A stretch of 12,840 nucleotides of DNA from an uncultured Eubacteriales bacterium (GTDB lineage Bacteria; Bacillota; Clostridia; Peptostreptococcales; Anaerovoracaceae), in the NCBI GenBank assembly GCA_910585135.1, contig CAJUEB010000049.1:1-12840 (forward strand). The letters are read 5' to 3'. The position numbers and the translations under genes are program-made. Shown piece by piece: positions 1-6,487 of the stretch. Position 1 is the stretch's first letter. Every line of letters begins with the position of its first letter. The notes under the pieces were generated by a model, which did not search any database, had not been told where the DNA came from, and saw only the letters and a list, made by a program, of their open reading frames with translations.

Positions 1-1
1 G

Positions 2-664
2 AACGAAGAGCATCCAGAAGGTCACTGGTTCTGTACAGAACACTTCTCAGAGCCTGAAATCTTCAACTTCCCTGGCGGAATCGGCGATGTAGAAGTTATC
101 AACGTAGAACACGAAGAAGTACTGCTCGTTCCAAGAGAAATCGATTGTAACAGAGTAACCTTCAAGTATGGTGTTCCGGCTGACTTTAGAAAGAAGCTGC
201 TCGTTCTGTTCGAATATGGTCTGTCTGACAAGCACACGAAGATCAAGGTTGGCGACAGCGAAATTACGCCGAGAGACTTCGTCTGCAAGGTAATTCCTAG
301 CCCGGTTGGCGCAACTGACACGATGACAGGTAAAGGCTGCGCAGGTACTTGGGTAACTGGATGGAAAGATGGAAAATACAGATCAGTATACCTCTATCAG
401 ATCGCTGACAACCAGGAATGCATCAAGAAGTACACGACGAACTCCGTAGTTGCTCAGACTGCTGTAGGTCCTGTAATCATGATGGAACTGATCGCTAAAG
501 GCATTTGGAAGGATGCCGGCGCTTGGGGTCCTGAACACTTCGATCCAGATCCGTTCGTAGAAAGATTAGCAAAATATGAATTCCCTGCTGGAATCAGAGA
601 GATGGATTCAGAATATGCTGACGCTCTGAACGAAAAAGCTATGCTGGACATGATTGGCAAATAA
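2..664 (+). CDS. Saccharopine dehydrogenase family protein, C-terminal part (5' end outside window)
   Basis: The reading frame is open from the left edge, so the start and the NAD(P)-binding N-terminus lie outside; 220 codons plus TAA are present. Seen: a segment NFPGGIGDVEVINVEHEE near the left edge, a glycine-rich GKGCAGTWVTGW stretch, and a C-terminal part with QTAVGPVIMMELIAKGIW followed by WGPEHFDPDPF. These match the C-terminal substrate-binding domain of saccharopine dehydrogenase-like oxidoreductases, a family that also includes carboxynorspermidine dehydrogenase, so the exact substrate is open. Arginines are almost all AGA and codon choice is strongly biased compared with the genes downstream, which suggests high expression (inference). 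It is followed 36 bp later by a strong terminator, so it is the last gene of its transcript. Confidence 0.8.
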   Translation, partial: NEEHPEGHWFCTEHFSEPEIFNFPGGIGDVEVINVEHEEVLLVPREIDCNRVTFKYGVPADFRKKLLVLFEYGLSDKHTKIKVGDSEITPRDFVCKVIPSPVGATDTMTGKGCAGTWVTGWKDGKYRSVYLYQIADNQECIKKYTTNSVVAQTAVGPVIMMELIAKGIWKDAGAWGPEHFDPDPFVERLAKYEFPAGIREMDSEYADALNEKAMLDMIGK

Positions 665-699
665 ACCAGACAGATACGGTAATTGTCAATAAGAACGTT

Positions 700-727
700 A
701 AACTGCCCCGGTTTCGGGGCAGTTTTT
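700..727 (+). terminator. Rho-independent terminator of the saccharopine dehydrogenase-like gene
   Basis: An 11-bp perfect stem (700-710 with 715-725) has a 4-nt GTTT loop and runs into a T tract. It follows the stop codon by 36 bp. On the - strand the same stem is followed only by TTTAAC, so it may act weakly for the convergent ATPase gene that ends at 745. Confidence 0.92.
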
Positions 728-744
728 ATATGGGAAGCGCTTTG

Positions 745-1968
745 CTATATCATCCAAACAGGCACGATATAATTATTTCTGTCTATGGCACCAAGTTCCG
801 GCTTCATACAGATCACTGCACCTTTTGAACGAGGTACGGATGCTTTGTCCAGCAAGCGAAATACTCTTATCAGCTCTGTTCCTGGATTTGCTGTCTTTTT
901 GATTTCTATTGGGTTCAATACACCGTCATGTTCTAGCACGATATCGATTTCTTTCATGTCCTTATCGCGGTAATAATACAGATACGGTTCTCTGCCGCAG
1001 TTCATATATGTCTTTTTGATTTCCGCCACCACATAATTTTCCAAAATAGCACCGTTCATCGCTCCGCATTCCAGCGTTTCCGCATTGCTCCATTTCGTCA
1101 GATAACAGGCGATTCCCGTATCATAAAAATACAGCTTTGGAGTTTTTACAAGACGTTTCAACAAATTATTGGAGTATGGATGAAGGTAAAAAATAATTCC
1201 CAAGGTCTCTAATATCGTTAACCAGTTCTTCGCCTGTGCCTGATTGATATCTGAATCCCGGGCTATCTCTGCTATATTCAACATCTGGCCGCACCGGGCA
1301 GCCACTGCAGTTATAAATTGCATGAACTTTAGGGAATCAATCGAATCAGATAAATTCTTCACATCACGCTCGATATATGTGCTTAAATAGCTGCTATAAA
1401 AAATTTGGCTGTTGGTATTTGCTCCGCTTACGACAGCCGGCATCGAACCCCTGTATATACGCTCAAAAATTTCTTTTGTATCTGCCGCCATCCTTTGGTT
1501 CTTCCTTTTCATCAGGTTTTCCATATCTATCGTGAATGGTTCGGTATCGCCTGCGCTTATTTCAGCTTGCGACAAGGGTGTCATGGAAAGAACTGCCACT
1601 CTGCCCGCAAGGGATTCCTGTACGCCTTGCATCAGCTTGAACACCTGAGAACCCGTCAGCCAGAATGCACCCGGCTCATGTATCCGATCCACGTGCAGCT
1701 TGATATAGGTGAACAGCTCTGGAGCATATTGCACTTCGTCAATCAATACAGGCGGTTTATGGAGTTGAAGGAATAGTTCAGGGTCGGATTTGGCAAGGCT
1801 TCTTTCCGTCAAATCATCTAACGTTACATAACCCCTATCGGTTTTCTCCATCAGTTTTTGCAGCATTGTCGTTTTCCCAACCTGCCGGGGGCCTGTTACC
1901 AAAACAACAGGGTATTCCTTAGAAGTTTGCTTGACAACTGTTTCTAAACTTCTTTTTATATATGCCAT
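745..1968 (-). CDS. AAA ATPase with DUF4143 / nuclease-like C-terminal domain
   Basis: This 407-residue protein belongs to the widespread bacterial and archaeal ATP-binding family with an N-terminal AAA_14-type domain and a C-terminal DUF4143 region, whose biological role is not established. Seen: Walker A GPRQVGKT at 26-33, Walker B VLIDEVQ at 74-80, a sensor-like LTGSQ near 104-108, and ESLAGRV near 118-124. The C-terminus carries EIDIVLE at 340-346 and IEIKK at 354-358. Spaced D342 and E355-x-K357 are typical of the PD-(D/E)xK nuclease fold in this family. The start at 1968 is chosen because AAGGAG (1975-1980) sits six bases upstream; an in-frame ATG eleven codons earlier lacks such a site. 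The gene stands alone with its own promoter and an operator-like inverted repeat. These ATPases are scattered in distribution and often acquired; whether it is a defence, toxin-related or regulatory ATPase cannot be told here. Confidence 0.88.
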   Translation of the reverse strand: MAYIKRSLETVVKQTSKEYPVVLVTGPRQVGKTTMLQKLMEKTDRGYVTLDDLTERSLAKSDPELFLQLHKPPVLIDEVQYAPELFTYIKLHVDRIHEPGAFWLTGSQVFKLMQGVQESLAGRVAVLSMTPLSQAEISAGDTEPFTIDMENLMKRKNQRMAADTKEIFERIYRGSMPAVVSGANTNSQIFYSSYLSTYIERDVKNLSDSIDSLKFMQFITAVAARCGQMLNIAEIARDSDINQAQAKNWLTILETLGIIFYLHPYSNNLLKRLVKTPKLYFYDTGIACYLTKWSNAETLECGAMNGAILENYVVAEIKKTYMNCGREPYLYYYRDKDMKEIDIVLEHDGVLNPIEIKKTANPGTELIRVFRLLDKASVPRSKGAVICMKPELGAIDRNNYIVPVWMI

Positions 1969-1978
1969 GTGCGTCTCC

Positions 1979-2019
1979 TTTTCGGCTAATTTACATTTCA
2001 TTTATATTTTAGCCGAAAA
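1979..2019. repeat. Inverted repeat over the ATPase promoter and ribosome-binding site
   Basis: TTTTCGGCTAA at 1979-1989 is repeated perfectly inverted at 2009-2019, with 19 bp between arms. A second, outer-offset pair, ATTTACA (1989-1995) and TGTAAAT (2022-2028), is interleaved with it. One arm overlaps the -10 box and the other abuts the ribosome-binding site. The transcript would start between the arms, so an RNA hairpin is unlikely, and a DNA operator for a repressor is the better reading (inference). Confidence 0.55.
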
Positions 2020-2034
2020 ATTGTAAATATACAA
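2006..2034 (-). promoter_or_regulatory. Sigma-A promoter of the AAA ATPase gene
   Basis: On the - strand a -35 TTGTAT (2029-2034) is separated by 17 bp from a -10 TAAAAT (2006-2011). Predicted transcription starts near 2000, giving a leader of about 30 nt. The -10 box overlaps one arm of an 11-bp inverted repeat. Confidence 0.65.
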
Positions 2035-2188
2035 CACATCTCAACGCTTTTCCGTTCATCTTATCTACATCATCATTTCCAGTATGCCCTTTCCCTGCCT
2101 GTATTTGCTTTGGAACTGCGCTTCATTGATTTAAGGCGTTATTCAACAGATAGCGGATGGAGCGTATGCAGGAAAATCGCTGCCAGAC
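2035..2188. other. Intergenic stretch between ATPase and aldo/keto reductase
   Basis: No gene is supported here. On the - strand there are two short stop-bounded, protein-like frames (about 2065-2130, and another just upstream to about 2195) that could be remnants of decayed coding sequence, but neither is recognisable. The reductase terminator lies at its right end. Confidence 0.4.
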
Positions 2189-2234
2189 AAAAAGACCGCC
2201 ACATTAACGGTTTATGCTTCCGTTAGTGCGGCGG
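2189..2234 (-). terminator. Rho-independent terminator of the aldo/keto reductase
   Basis: Read on the - strand, a 15-bp stem (2220-2234 with 2196-2210; one mismatch and one G-U pair, 9-nt loop) is followed by TCTTTTTG. It lies about 80 bp beyond the reductase stop codon. Confidence 0.88.
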
Positions 2235-2313
2235 CCTGCTTAAAACCAAAAGCTATCCTTATGATTGGATCTTGTCCAAGCTGATTTTTTGCGGCTTGTT
2301 TTCATCGATTTCC

Positions 2314-3444
2314 TTATACGCCGAACGCTTTCGCAGTATCCTTCATTGCCTGTGCAATAGAAAGCGACTGTGGACATTTTTCCTCACAGGCCTTGCAGCC
2401 GATACAATCAGATGCATGGCGGCCATCGGCAATCCAAGTCGTATACTCCAGCTTCGTGGATGGATTGTGGTGATATACGTTCCAGTCGTTAAAATATCTG
2501 ATTAGCTTTGGAATTTCCAGTTTCTGAGGGCATGGCATGCAGTAACCGCATTCCGTGCAGGAGTATTTGATCAGCCTGTTATACTCATCGGATACCTTGT
2601 CGATGAGGTCTTTTTCTTCGCTGGAAAGTTCGTTTAGATGTTCATCTGACATAATCTTAATGTTTTCTGCGATTTGTTCCTTTGCGTTCATGCCGCTGAG
2701 CATGAGCGCTACTTCCGGCATATTGGCAAGCCATTTAAATGCCCATTCAGCAGGACTTCTCTTGATCGGGAAGTCGTCAAAGAGCTGTTGGATGCTTGGC
2801 GGCACCAGGTCGGTAAGGCGTCCGCCCTTGAGCGGCTCCATGATGATGACGCTGAGTCCCTTTTCGGCGGCATATTTCAGCCCTTTTACGCCTGCCTGGA
2901 GATTTTTGTCCATATAATTGAGCTGTATCTGGCAGAATTCCCATGGATAAGCGTCTATTACTTCCTGGAAAAATTCAAAGGAATCATGGAAAGAGAAGCC
3001 GATGTGCTTGATCTTGCCCTGTGCTTTCATCTCTTCGAGGAACGGCAGCACGTTCAACTTTTTTACACGTTTCCAGATGGGAACGGTTATGTTGTGGACA
3101 AGATACATATCAATGCATTCTGTATCCAGACGCTCCAGCTGTTCGTAGAAAATGGATTTCATATGTTCTTCATCTTTGGCAATCCACGCCGGCATTTTAT
3201 CCGCAAGGGTGATTTTTTCCCTGTAACCATCCTTGAGCGCTTTGCCGATGATTTTTTCGCTGTTGCCGCCGTGATAGGTATAGGCGGTATCGACGTAAGT
3301 AATGCCGGAATCTATGGCGGTCCGGATGAGGTTGATCGCTGCCTCCTCGTCTATTTTTCCTTCGGCGTCTTGCACAAGACGCATAACGCCCATTCCCAGT
3401 AATGAAACATCTGTGCCGATTTTTTTAAATTGTCTGTGCTGCAT
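2314..3444 (-). CDS. Aldo/keto reductase with C-terminal 4Fe-4S ferredoxin domain
   Basis: This is a 376-residue cytoplasmic NAD(P)H-dependent oxidoreductase. The N-terminal TIM-barrel part carries the aldo/keto reductase tetrad: D52 and Y57 in DTAYTYHG, K83, and H117 in LVHN. The C-terminal extension has two cysteine clusters, C296-x2-C-x2-C-x2-C (in CGYCMPCP) and C347-x2-C-x2-C-x3-C-P, the signature for two Fe-S clusters. This architecture is common in anaerobic Firmicutes and usually annotated only as 'aldo/keto reductase'; the physiological substrate is unknown. Start: ATG at 3444 with GGAG (revcomp 3451-3455) a few bases upstream. The gene is monocistronic, with its own promoter near 3599-3627, a leader of about 150 nt holding three tandem hairpins, and its own terminator. 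Confidence 0.93.
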   Translation of the reverse strand: MQHRQFKKIGTDVSLLGMGVMRLVQDAEGKIDEEAAINLIRTAIDSGITYVDTAYTYHGGNSEKIIGKALKDGYREKITLADKMPAWIAKDEEHMKSIFYEQLERLDTECIDMYLVHNITVPIWKRVKKLNVLPFLEEMKAQGKIKHIGFSFHDSFEFFQEVIDAYPWEFCQIQLNYMDKNLQAGVKGLKYAAEKGLSVIIMEPLKGGRLTDLVPPSIQQLFDDFPIKRSPAEWAFKWLANMPEVALMLSGMNAKEQIAENIKIMSDEHLNELSSEEKDLIDKVSDEYNRLIKYSCTECGYCMPCPQKLEIPKLIRYFNDWNVYHHNPSTKLEYTTWIADGRHASDCIGCKACEEKCPQSLSIAQAMKDTAKAFGV

Positions 3445-3470
3445 ATTCCTGCTCCTTATTGATTGTTGTA

Positions 3471-3602
3471 ATATGAATGGCGGGAGTCCGCCCGCCTGTA
3501 TTGTGCTTTTATTAATATGAGTGGCGGGAGCATGCCCGCCTGTTTCATGCTTTTATGATTCTGAATGGCGGGAGTTTTCCCGCCTGCTTCATGCCTTTAT
3601 TA
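3471..3602. repeat. Three tandem 44-bp hairpin repeats in the reductase leader
   Basis: Units lie at 3471-3514, 3515-3558 and 3559-3602. Each has GGCGGG, a 6-base spacer beginning AG, and CCCGCC; GGCGGG starts at 3479, 3523 and 3567, exactly 44 bp apart. Outside the stems each unit continues with a partly conserved TG..T..TGC.TTTAT. The 6-bp stem is identical in all copies while the loop bases differ (TCCG, CATG, TTTT after AG). On the - strand the predicted reductase mRNA starts within the third unit (near 3592), so its 5' leader would fold into three successive GC hairpins. No known riboswitch or REP family is recognised. Confidence 0.85.
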
Positions 3603-3627
3603 TACTGAAAAAAGAATTTGATTTCAA
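3599..3627 (-). promoter_or_regulatory. Sigma-A promoter of the aldo/keto reductase
   Basis: On the - strand a -35 TTGAAA (3622-3627), a 17-bp spacer and a perfect -10 TATAAT (3599-3604). Predicted start is near 3592, leaving a leader of about 150 nt that contains the hairpin repeats. Confidence 0.8.
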
Positions 3628-3629
3628 TG

Positions 3630-3676
3630 AAAAAAGGAAAAGCCTCGTGAAAAGCGTTTTTCGGCAGCGCTTTTCA
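3630..3676 (-). terminator. Probable terminator of the unknown gene 3769-4962
   Basis: TGAAAAGCG at 3648-3656 pairs with CGCTTTTCA at 3668-3676. A second GAAAAGC copy at 3637-3643 offers an alternative pairing with GCTTTTC (3669-3675) that, on the - strand, would be followed directly by C and six T. Either fold could end transcription of the gene whose stop lies about 95 bp upstream. The site also sits just upstream of the reductase promoter. Confidence 0.5.
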
Positions 3677-3768
3677 ACATCCGTCAGTACCTAGCGGTAT
3701 TTGTACGATTTGCATGAGCTGTGCCATCTGCGCTATATGCGCTGGCAAGCCGCAGCGGCGTGCGGTGG

Positions 3769-4962
3769 TCATTCCATGATGAATTCAAGAAAAGCGCTGA
3801 AATCTTCAAAATCGCTTTGGATGAATTCGAACAGCACAGGCTCTTTGAACTCGTATTTGGCCGTAATCACAAGATACGGCGCCAGGGGGCTGTTTTTCAG
3901 CTTGTTTTCCAGGAAACGGATATCGCTTAGGCTGTATGAAGCCACGATGAGCTGGCCGTAATCGGTGAGGAAATACAGCCCCTTTACATCGTTGCTGAGG
4001 CGGAAAATGCGGTTATTGACGTGGTCGTTGTTTTGCTTGAACGCCATGAACAGCCTGCCGTTTTCATGGGTAGACATAACGGTATTCAAATTTACTGTCA
4101 GCTCCCCGATATTGCGGTTCATATCCGCGTCGGACAAAAGCACTTCGTATACGGTGACGAATTCGGTCTTCATCAGCATCATGGCAGCTTCGGCCGTGCT
4201 TACAGCGAAGCCGGAGCAGCGGCGGAGAAAAATCACTTTCTTGTTTTTTACGATGACCTCGGAAATAACGGTTTCGTAATTGCCGTTCATTTCGATCAAG
4301 GATTCGCACAGATATGAGACAGAGCCGTCCGGGTATGTTTCGTTCCGGTCGATTACGTTTTTGCAAAACGTTGCCTGTTTGTAGCCATCGTATACGTCTA
4401 ACGGGCAGTTTTCGTCGGCCAGATAGGCTGCTCCGCGGCGGTCGTGTCCAAAGGCGCGCATGAGAAAATAGTTGACTGCCTGGAAATCGGAACTGATTTC
4501 ACCGCAGATCCGCTGCATCAGATAGATTTCCTCATAGGCTTCGAGGAACGTTTCCGGCTCAAGCAAAAAACTGTATTCGGGGAAATTATCGGGAAGCGGA
4601 AGATCATTTTCCTGATTGAACTTCCGATAATGGGTCAGAAGGCCTTGTAGCTGCCGCTGGGTGATATCGATTTTTCCGGCACCAAGCCCGCCGATCAGGG
4701 CTTGCTCCATTTGTTCGACCTCTTCCATATTATTGCCGACAATGCTTTTGTAGGTTTCAAAGCCTCTTTCTTCACAGTCGATATAAAAGAATTGATGGAG
4801 GCTCTGCCCTGAATCGGAATCCGCGATCCTCCAGTGCGCATATATGGCAAGCACACCCATAAGGCGCGTATCCGTTACATATGCAGAAATAAAATATTTG
4901 GTTTTAGCATGGAAGGAGTCCGACAGGCCTCCCTTGATGACTGTAAATTTTGGTTTGCTCAA
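3769..4962 (-). CDS. Hypothetical protein, 397 residues, TTG start
   Basis: I do not recognise this family. The protein starts MSKPKFTVIKGG and ends FSAFLEFIME. It is predicted to be soluble and cytoplasmic: no signal peptide, no membrane-spanning stretch, no metal-binding cysteine cluster and no nucleotide-binding loop are visible. It is rich in aromatic and acidic residues, with alternating hydrophobic segments such as KKVIFLRRCSGFAVS and GLYFLTDYGQLIVASYSL that suggest beta-rich domains. The start codon is TTG (4960-4962), supported by GAGG (revcomp 4971-4974) eight bases upstream and by a promoter at 4993-5020. It is transcribed alone, divergently from the SAM-riboswitch operon, with about 30 bp between the two -35 boxes. 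Long coherent coding and proper signals make it a real gene; function unknown. Confidence 0.85.
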   Translation of the reverse strand: MSKPKFTVIKGGLSDSFHAKTKYFISAYVTDTRLMGVLAIYAHWRIADSDSGQSLHQFFYIDCEERGFETYKSIVGNNMEEVEQMEQALIGGLGAGKIDITQRQLQGLLTHYRKFNQENDLPLPDNFPEYSFLLEPETFLEAYEEIYLMQRICGEISSDFQAVNYFLMRAFGHDRRGAAYLADENCPLDVYDGYKQATFCKNVIDRNETYPDGSVSYLCESLIEMNGNYETVISEVIVKNKKVIFLRRCSGFAVSTAEAAMMLMKTEFVTVYEVLLSDADMNRNIGELTVNLNTVMSTHENGRLFMAFKQNNDHVNNRIFRLSNDVKGLYFLTDYGQLIVASYSLSDIRFLENKLKNSPLAPYLVITAKYEFKEPVLFEFIQSDFEDFSAFLEFIME

Positions 4963-4992
4963 ATTAAATACCTCGCTTCGTTTGCTATAGAA

Positions 4993-5020
4993 AGTATACC
5001 CTATTTAAAAAAAATTACAA
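4993..5020 (-). promoter_or_regulatory. Promoter of the unknown gene 3769-4962
   Basis: On the - strand a -35 TTGTAA (5015-5020), a 16-bp spacer rich in T, and a -10 TATACT (4993-4998). It points away from the metK promoter. Confidence 0.7.
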
Positions 5021-5047
5021 GAGGGTGAAATCTTAATGGTTTAACTA

Positions 5048-5075
5048 TTGACAGAGATTTTAATTGCGATATAAT
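5048..5075 (+). promoter_or_regulatory. Consensus sigma-A promoter of the metK-lysC operon
   Basis: A perfect -35 TTGACA (5048-5053) and a perfect -10 TATAAT (5070-5075) are spaced by 16 bp. Transcription would begin near 5082, about 16 nt before the riboswitch P1 stem. A full-strength promoter placed in front of an attenuating riboswitch is the usual S-box arrangement. Confidence 0.9.
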
Positions 5076-5097
5076 AATAAATTAAGAAATCAAAAAA

Positions 5098-5217
5098 TCC
5101 TTATTAAGAGCGGCGGAGGGACTAGGCCCTGTGAAGCCCGGCAACCTTGTGAATTTCATTTAACATGACACAGAAGGTGCTAAATCCTACAGGATATTTT
5201 ATTCTGAAAGATGAGGA
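5098..5217 (+). ncRNA. SAM-I (S-box) riboswitch aptamer
   Basis: The conserved S-box blocks appear in order: AGAG then GGCGGAGGGAC, GGCCC, TGAAGCCCGGCAACC (about 5107-5147), then AAGGTGCTAAATCC (about 5174-5186) and GATGAGGA (5210-5217). P1 forms from 5098-5104 with 5211-5217 (seven pairs including one G-U). P3 is closed by TTGTG with CACAG. Known role: binding of S-adenosylmethionine stabilises P1 and shuts off transcription of methionine and SAM genes. Here it governs metK, lysC and perhaps guaB. Confidence 0.96.
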
Positions 5218-5267
5218 AAGATAACTGCGATTTGTACCTCTTTCCCGTCTGCCGGAAAGAGGTTTCT
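5215..5267 (+). terminator. Riboswitch expression platform: terminator with competing antiterminator
   Basis: Terminator stem: CCTCTTTCC (5237-5245) with GGAAAGAGG (5254-5262), followed by TTTCTG, a short T tract. Antiterminator: GGAAAGA (5215-5221), overlapping the 3' arm of P1, pairs with TCTTTCC (5239-5245). The two folds exclude each other, so bound SAM would free the terminator. The poor T tract suggests incomplete termination. Confidence 0.82.
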
Positions 5268-5299
5268 GCATATATTTGAATGAAAAGGAGAACAGGAAA

Positions 5300-6487
5300 A
5301 TGAAAAAATTATTCACATCAGAATCCGTAACAGAAGGCCATCCAGATAAAATCTGCGACCAGATTTCAGATTCCATCGTAGATGCGATCCTGGCAGAAGA
5401 CCCGATGGGCAGGGTAGCGGCGGAGACAACGGTCAACACGGGCTATGCCATGGTAATGGGAGAAATCAGCACGAACTGCTATATCGATATCCAGAAACTG
5501 GCCAGAAACGTCATTTGTGACATAGGCTACGATAAGAGCGAATATGGTTATGATGGGAACGTCTGCGCGATCCTCACTGCCATCGATGAACAGTCATCGG
5601 ATATCGCTATGGGTGTTGATAAAGCGCTTGAATACAAAGAAGGCGATCTGCCGGAGACTGCGGACAAGATGGAGGAAACAGGCGCTGGCGACCAGGGGAT
5701 GATGTTTGGCTTTGCCTGCAATGAAACGCCGGAGCTGATGCCGATGCCGATCGCGCTGGCGCATAAGCTGGCAAGAAGGCTTACCGAGGTGAGAAAGGAC
5801 GGAACGCTTACATATTTAAGGCCTGATGGCAAGACGCAGGTTACTGTTGAATACGATGGTGATAAAGTAAAGCGGATCGATACCATCGTCATCTCTACCC
5901 AGCATGACCCTGACGTGGAACTTTCCCAGATCAGAAAGGATCTGATCGAACATGTCGTAAAGCCGATCGTCGATCCTGCGCTTTTGGATGATGAGACGAA
6001 GTATTTCATCAATCCGACCGGCAGGTTCGTAATCGGAGGACCGCATGGGGATTCCGGGCTGACAGGAAGAAAGATCATCGTCGATACTTATGGCGGATAT
6101 GCACGACACGGCGGCGGCGCATTCAGCGGGAAAGACCCTACGAAAGTAGACCGGTCTGCGGCTTATGCAGCAAGATATGTAGCGAAGAACATCGTTGCGG
6201 CGGGTCTTGCGGATAAGTGTGAAATTGAGCTGGCTTATGCCATCGGCGTTGCCAAGCCGGTATCAGTGCTGGTGGATTCGTTCGGAACGGGCAAGGTATC
6301 TGATGAGAAGCTGGCGGAAATCGTGGAAAAGCATTTCGATTTGAGACCGGCGGCCATCATTAAAAATCTTGATTTGAGAAGACCGATTTATCGGCAGGTT
6401 GCTGCTTATGGACATTTTGGCAGGACCGACATTGATCTGCCGTGGGAAAAGACGGATAAGGCAGACGATCTTAGGAAGGAAATATAA
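5300..6487 (+). CDS. metK: S-adenosylmethionine synthase (methionine adenosyltransferase)
   Basis: Makes S-adenosylmethionine from methionine and ATP in the cytoplasm; 395 residues, the usual family length. Seen: the N-terminal TSESVTEGHPDKICDQISD with the ATP/metal residues H14 and D16; the signature GAGDQG at 128-133; the phosphate-binding GGGAFSGKDPTKVDRSA at 271-287; and DLRRPIYRQVAAYGHFGR near the C-terminus. The start is ATG 5300, preceded by AGGAG (5286-5290); an in-frame ATG eight codons earlier (5276) lacks a site and would add a non-conserved MNEKENRK. It is the first gene behind the SAM-I riboswitch, so its product represses its own synthesis. Its stop overlaps the lysC start by one base. 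Confidence 0.98.
   Translation: MKKLFTSESVTEGHPDKICDQISDSIVDAILAEDPMGRVAAETTVNTGYAMVMGEISTNCYIDIQKLARNVICDIGYDKSEYGYDGNVCAILTAIDEQSSDIAMGVDKALEYKEGDLPETADKMEETGAGDQGMMFGFACNETPELMPMPIALAHKLARRLTEVRKDGTLTYLRPDGKTQVTVEYDGDKVKRIDTIVISTQHDPDVELSQIRKDLIEHVVKPIVDPALLDDETKYFINPTGRFVIGGPHGDSGLTGRKIIVDTYGGYARHGGGAFSGKDPTKVDRSAAYAARYVAKNIVAAGLADKCEIELAYAIGVAKPVSVLVDSFGTGKVSDEKLAEIVEKHFDLRPAAIIKNLDLRRPIYRQVAAYGHFGRTDIDLPWEKTDKADDLRKEI

Noticed and set aside
2674..3402. Open frame on + opposite the aldo/keto reductase (242 codons)
   Set aside because: The opposite strand encodes a full aldo/keto reductase with catalytic tetrad and Fe-S motifs; this frame has no ribosome-binding site or family resemblance.
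3471..3602. CRISPR array
   Set aside because: The three units abut with a 44-bp period and have no unique spacers of constant length between identical repeats; the conserved part is only the hairpin core, and no cas gene is present.
5276..5299. Earlier metK start
   Set aside because: MetK proteins begin close to the LFTSESVTEGHPD block, and the AGGAG lies downstream of this ATG, in front of the one at 5300.
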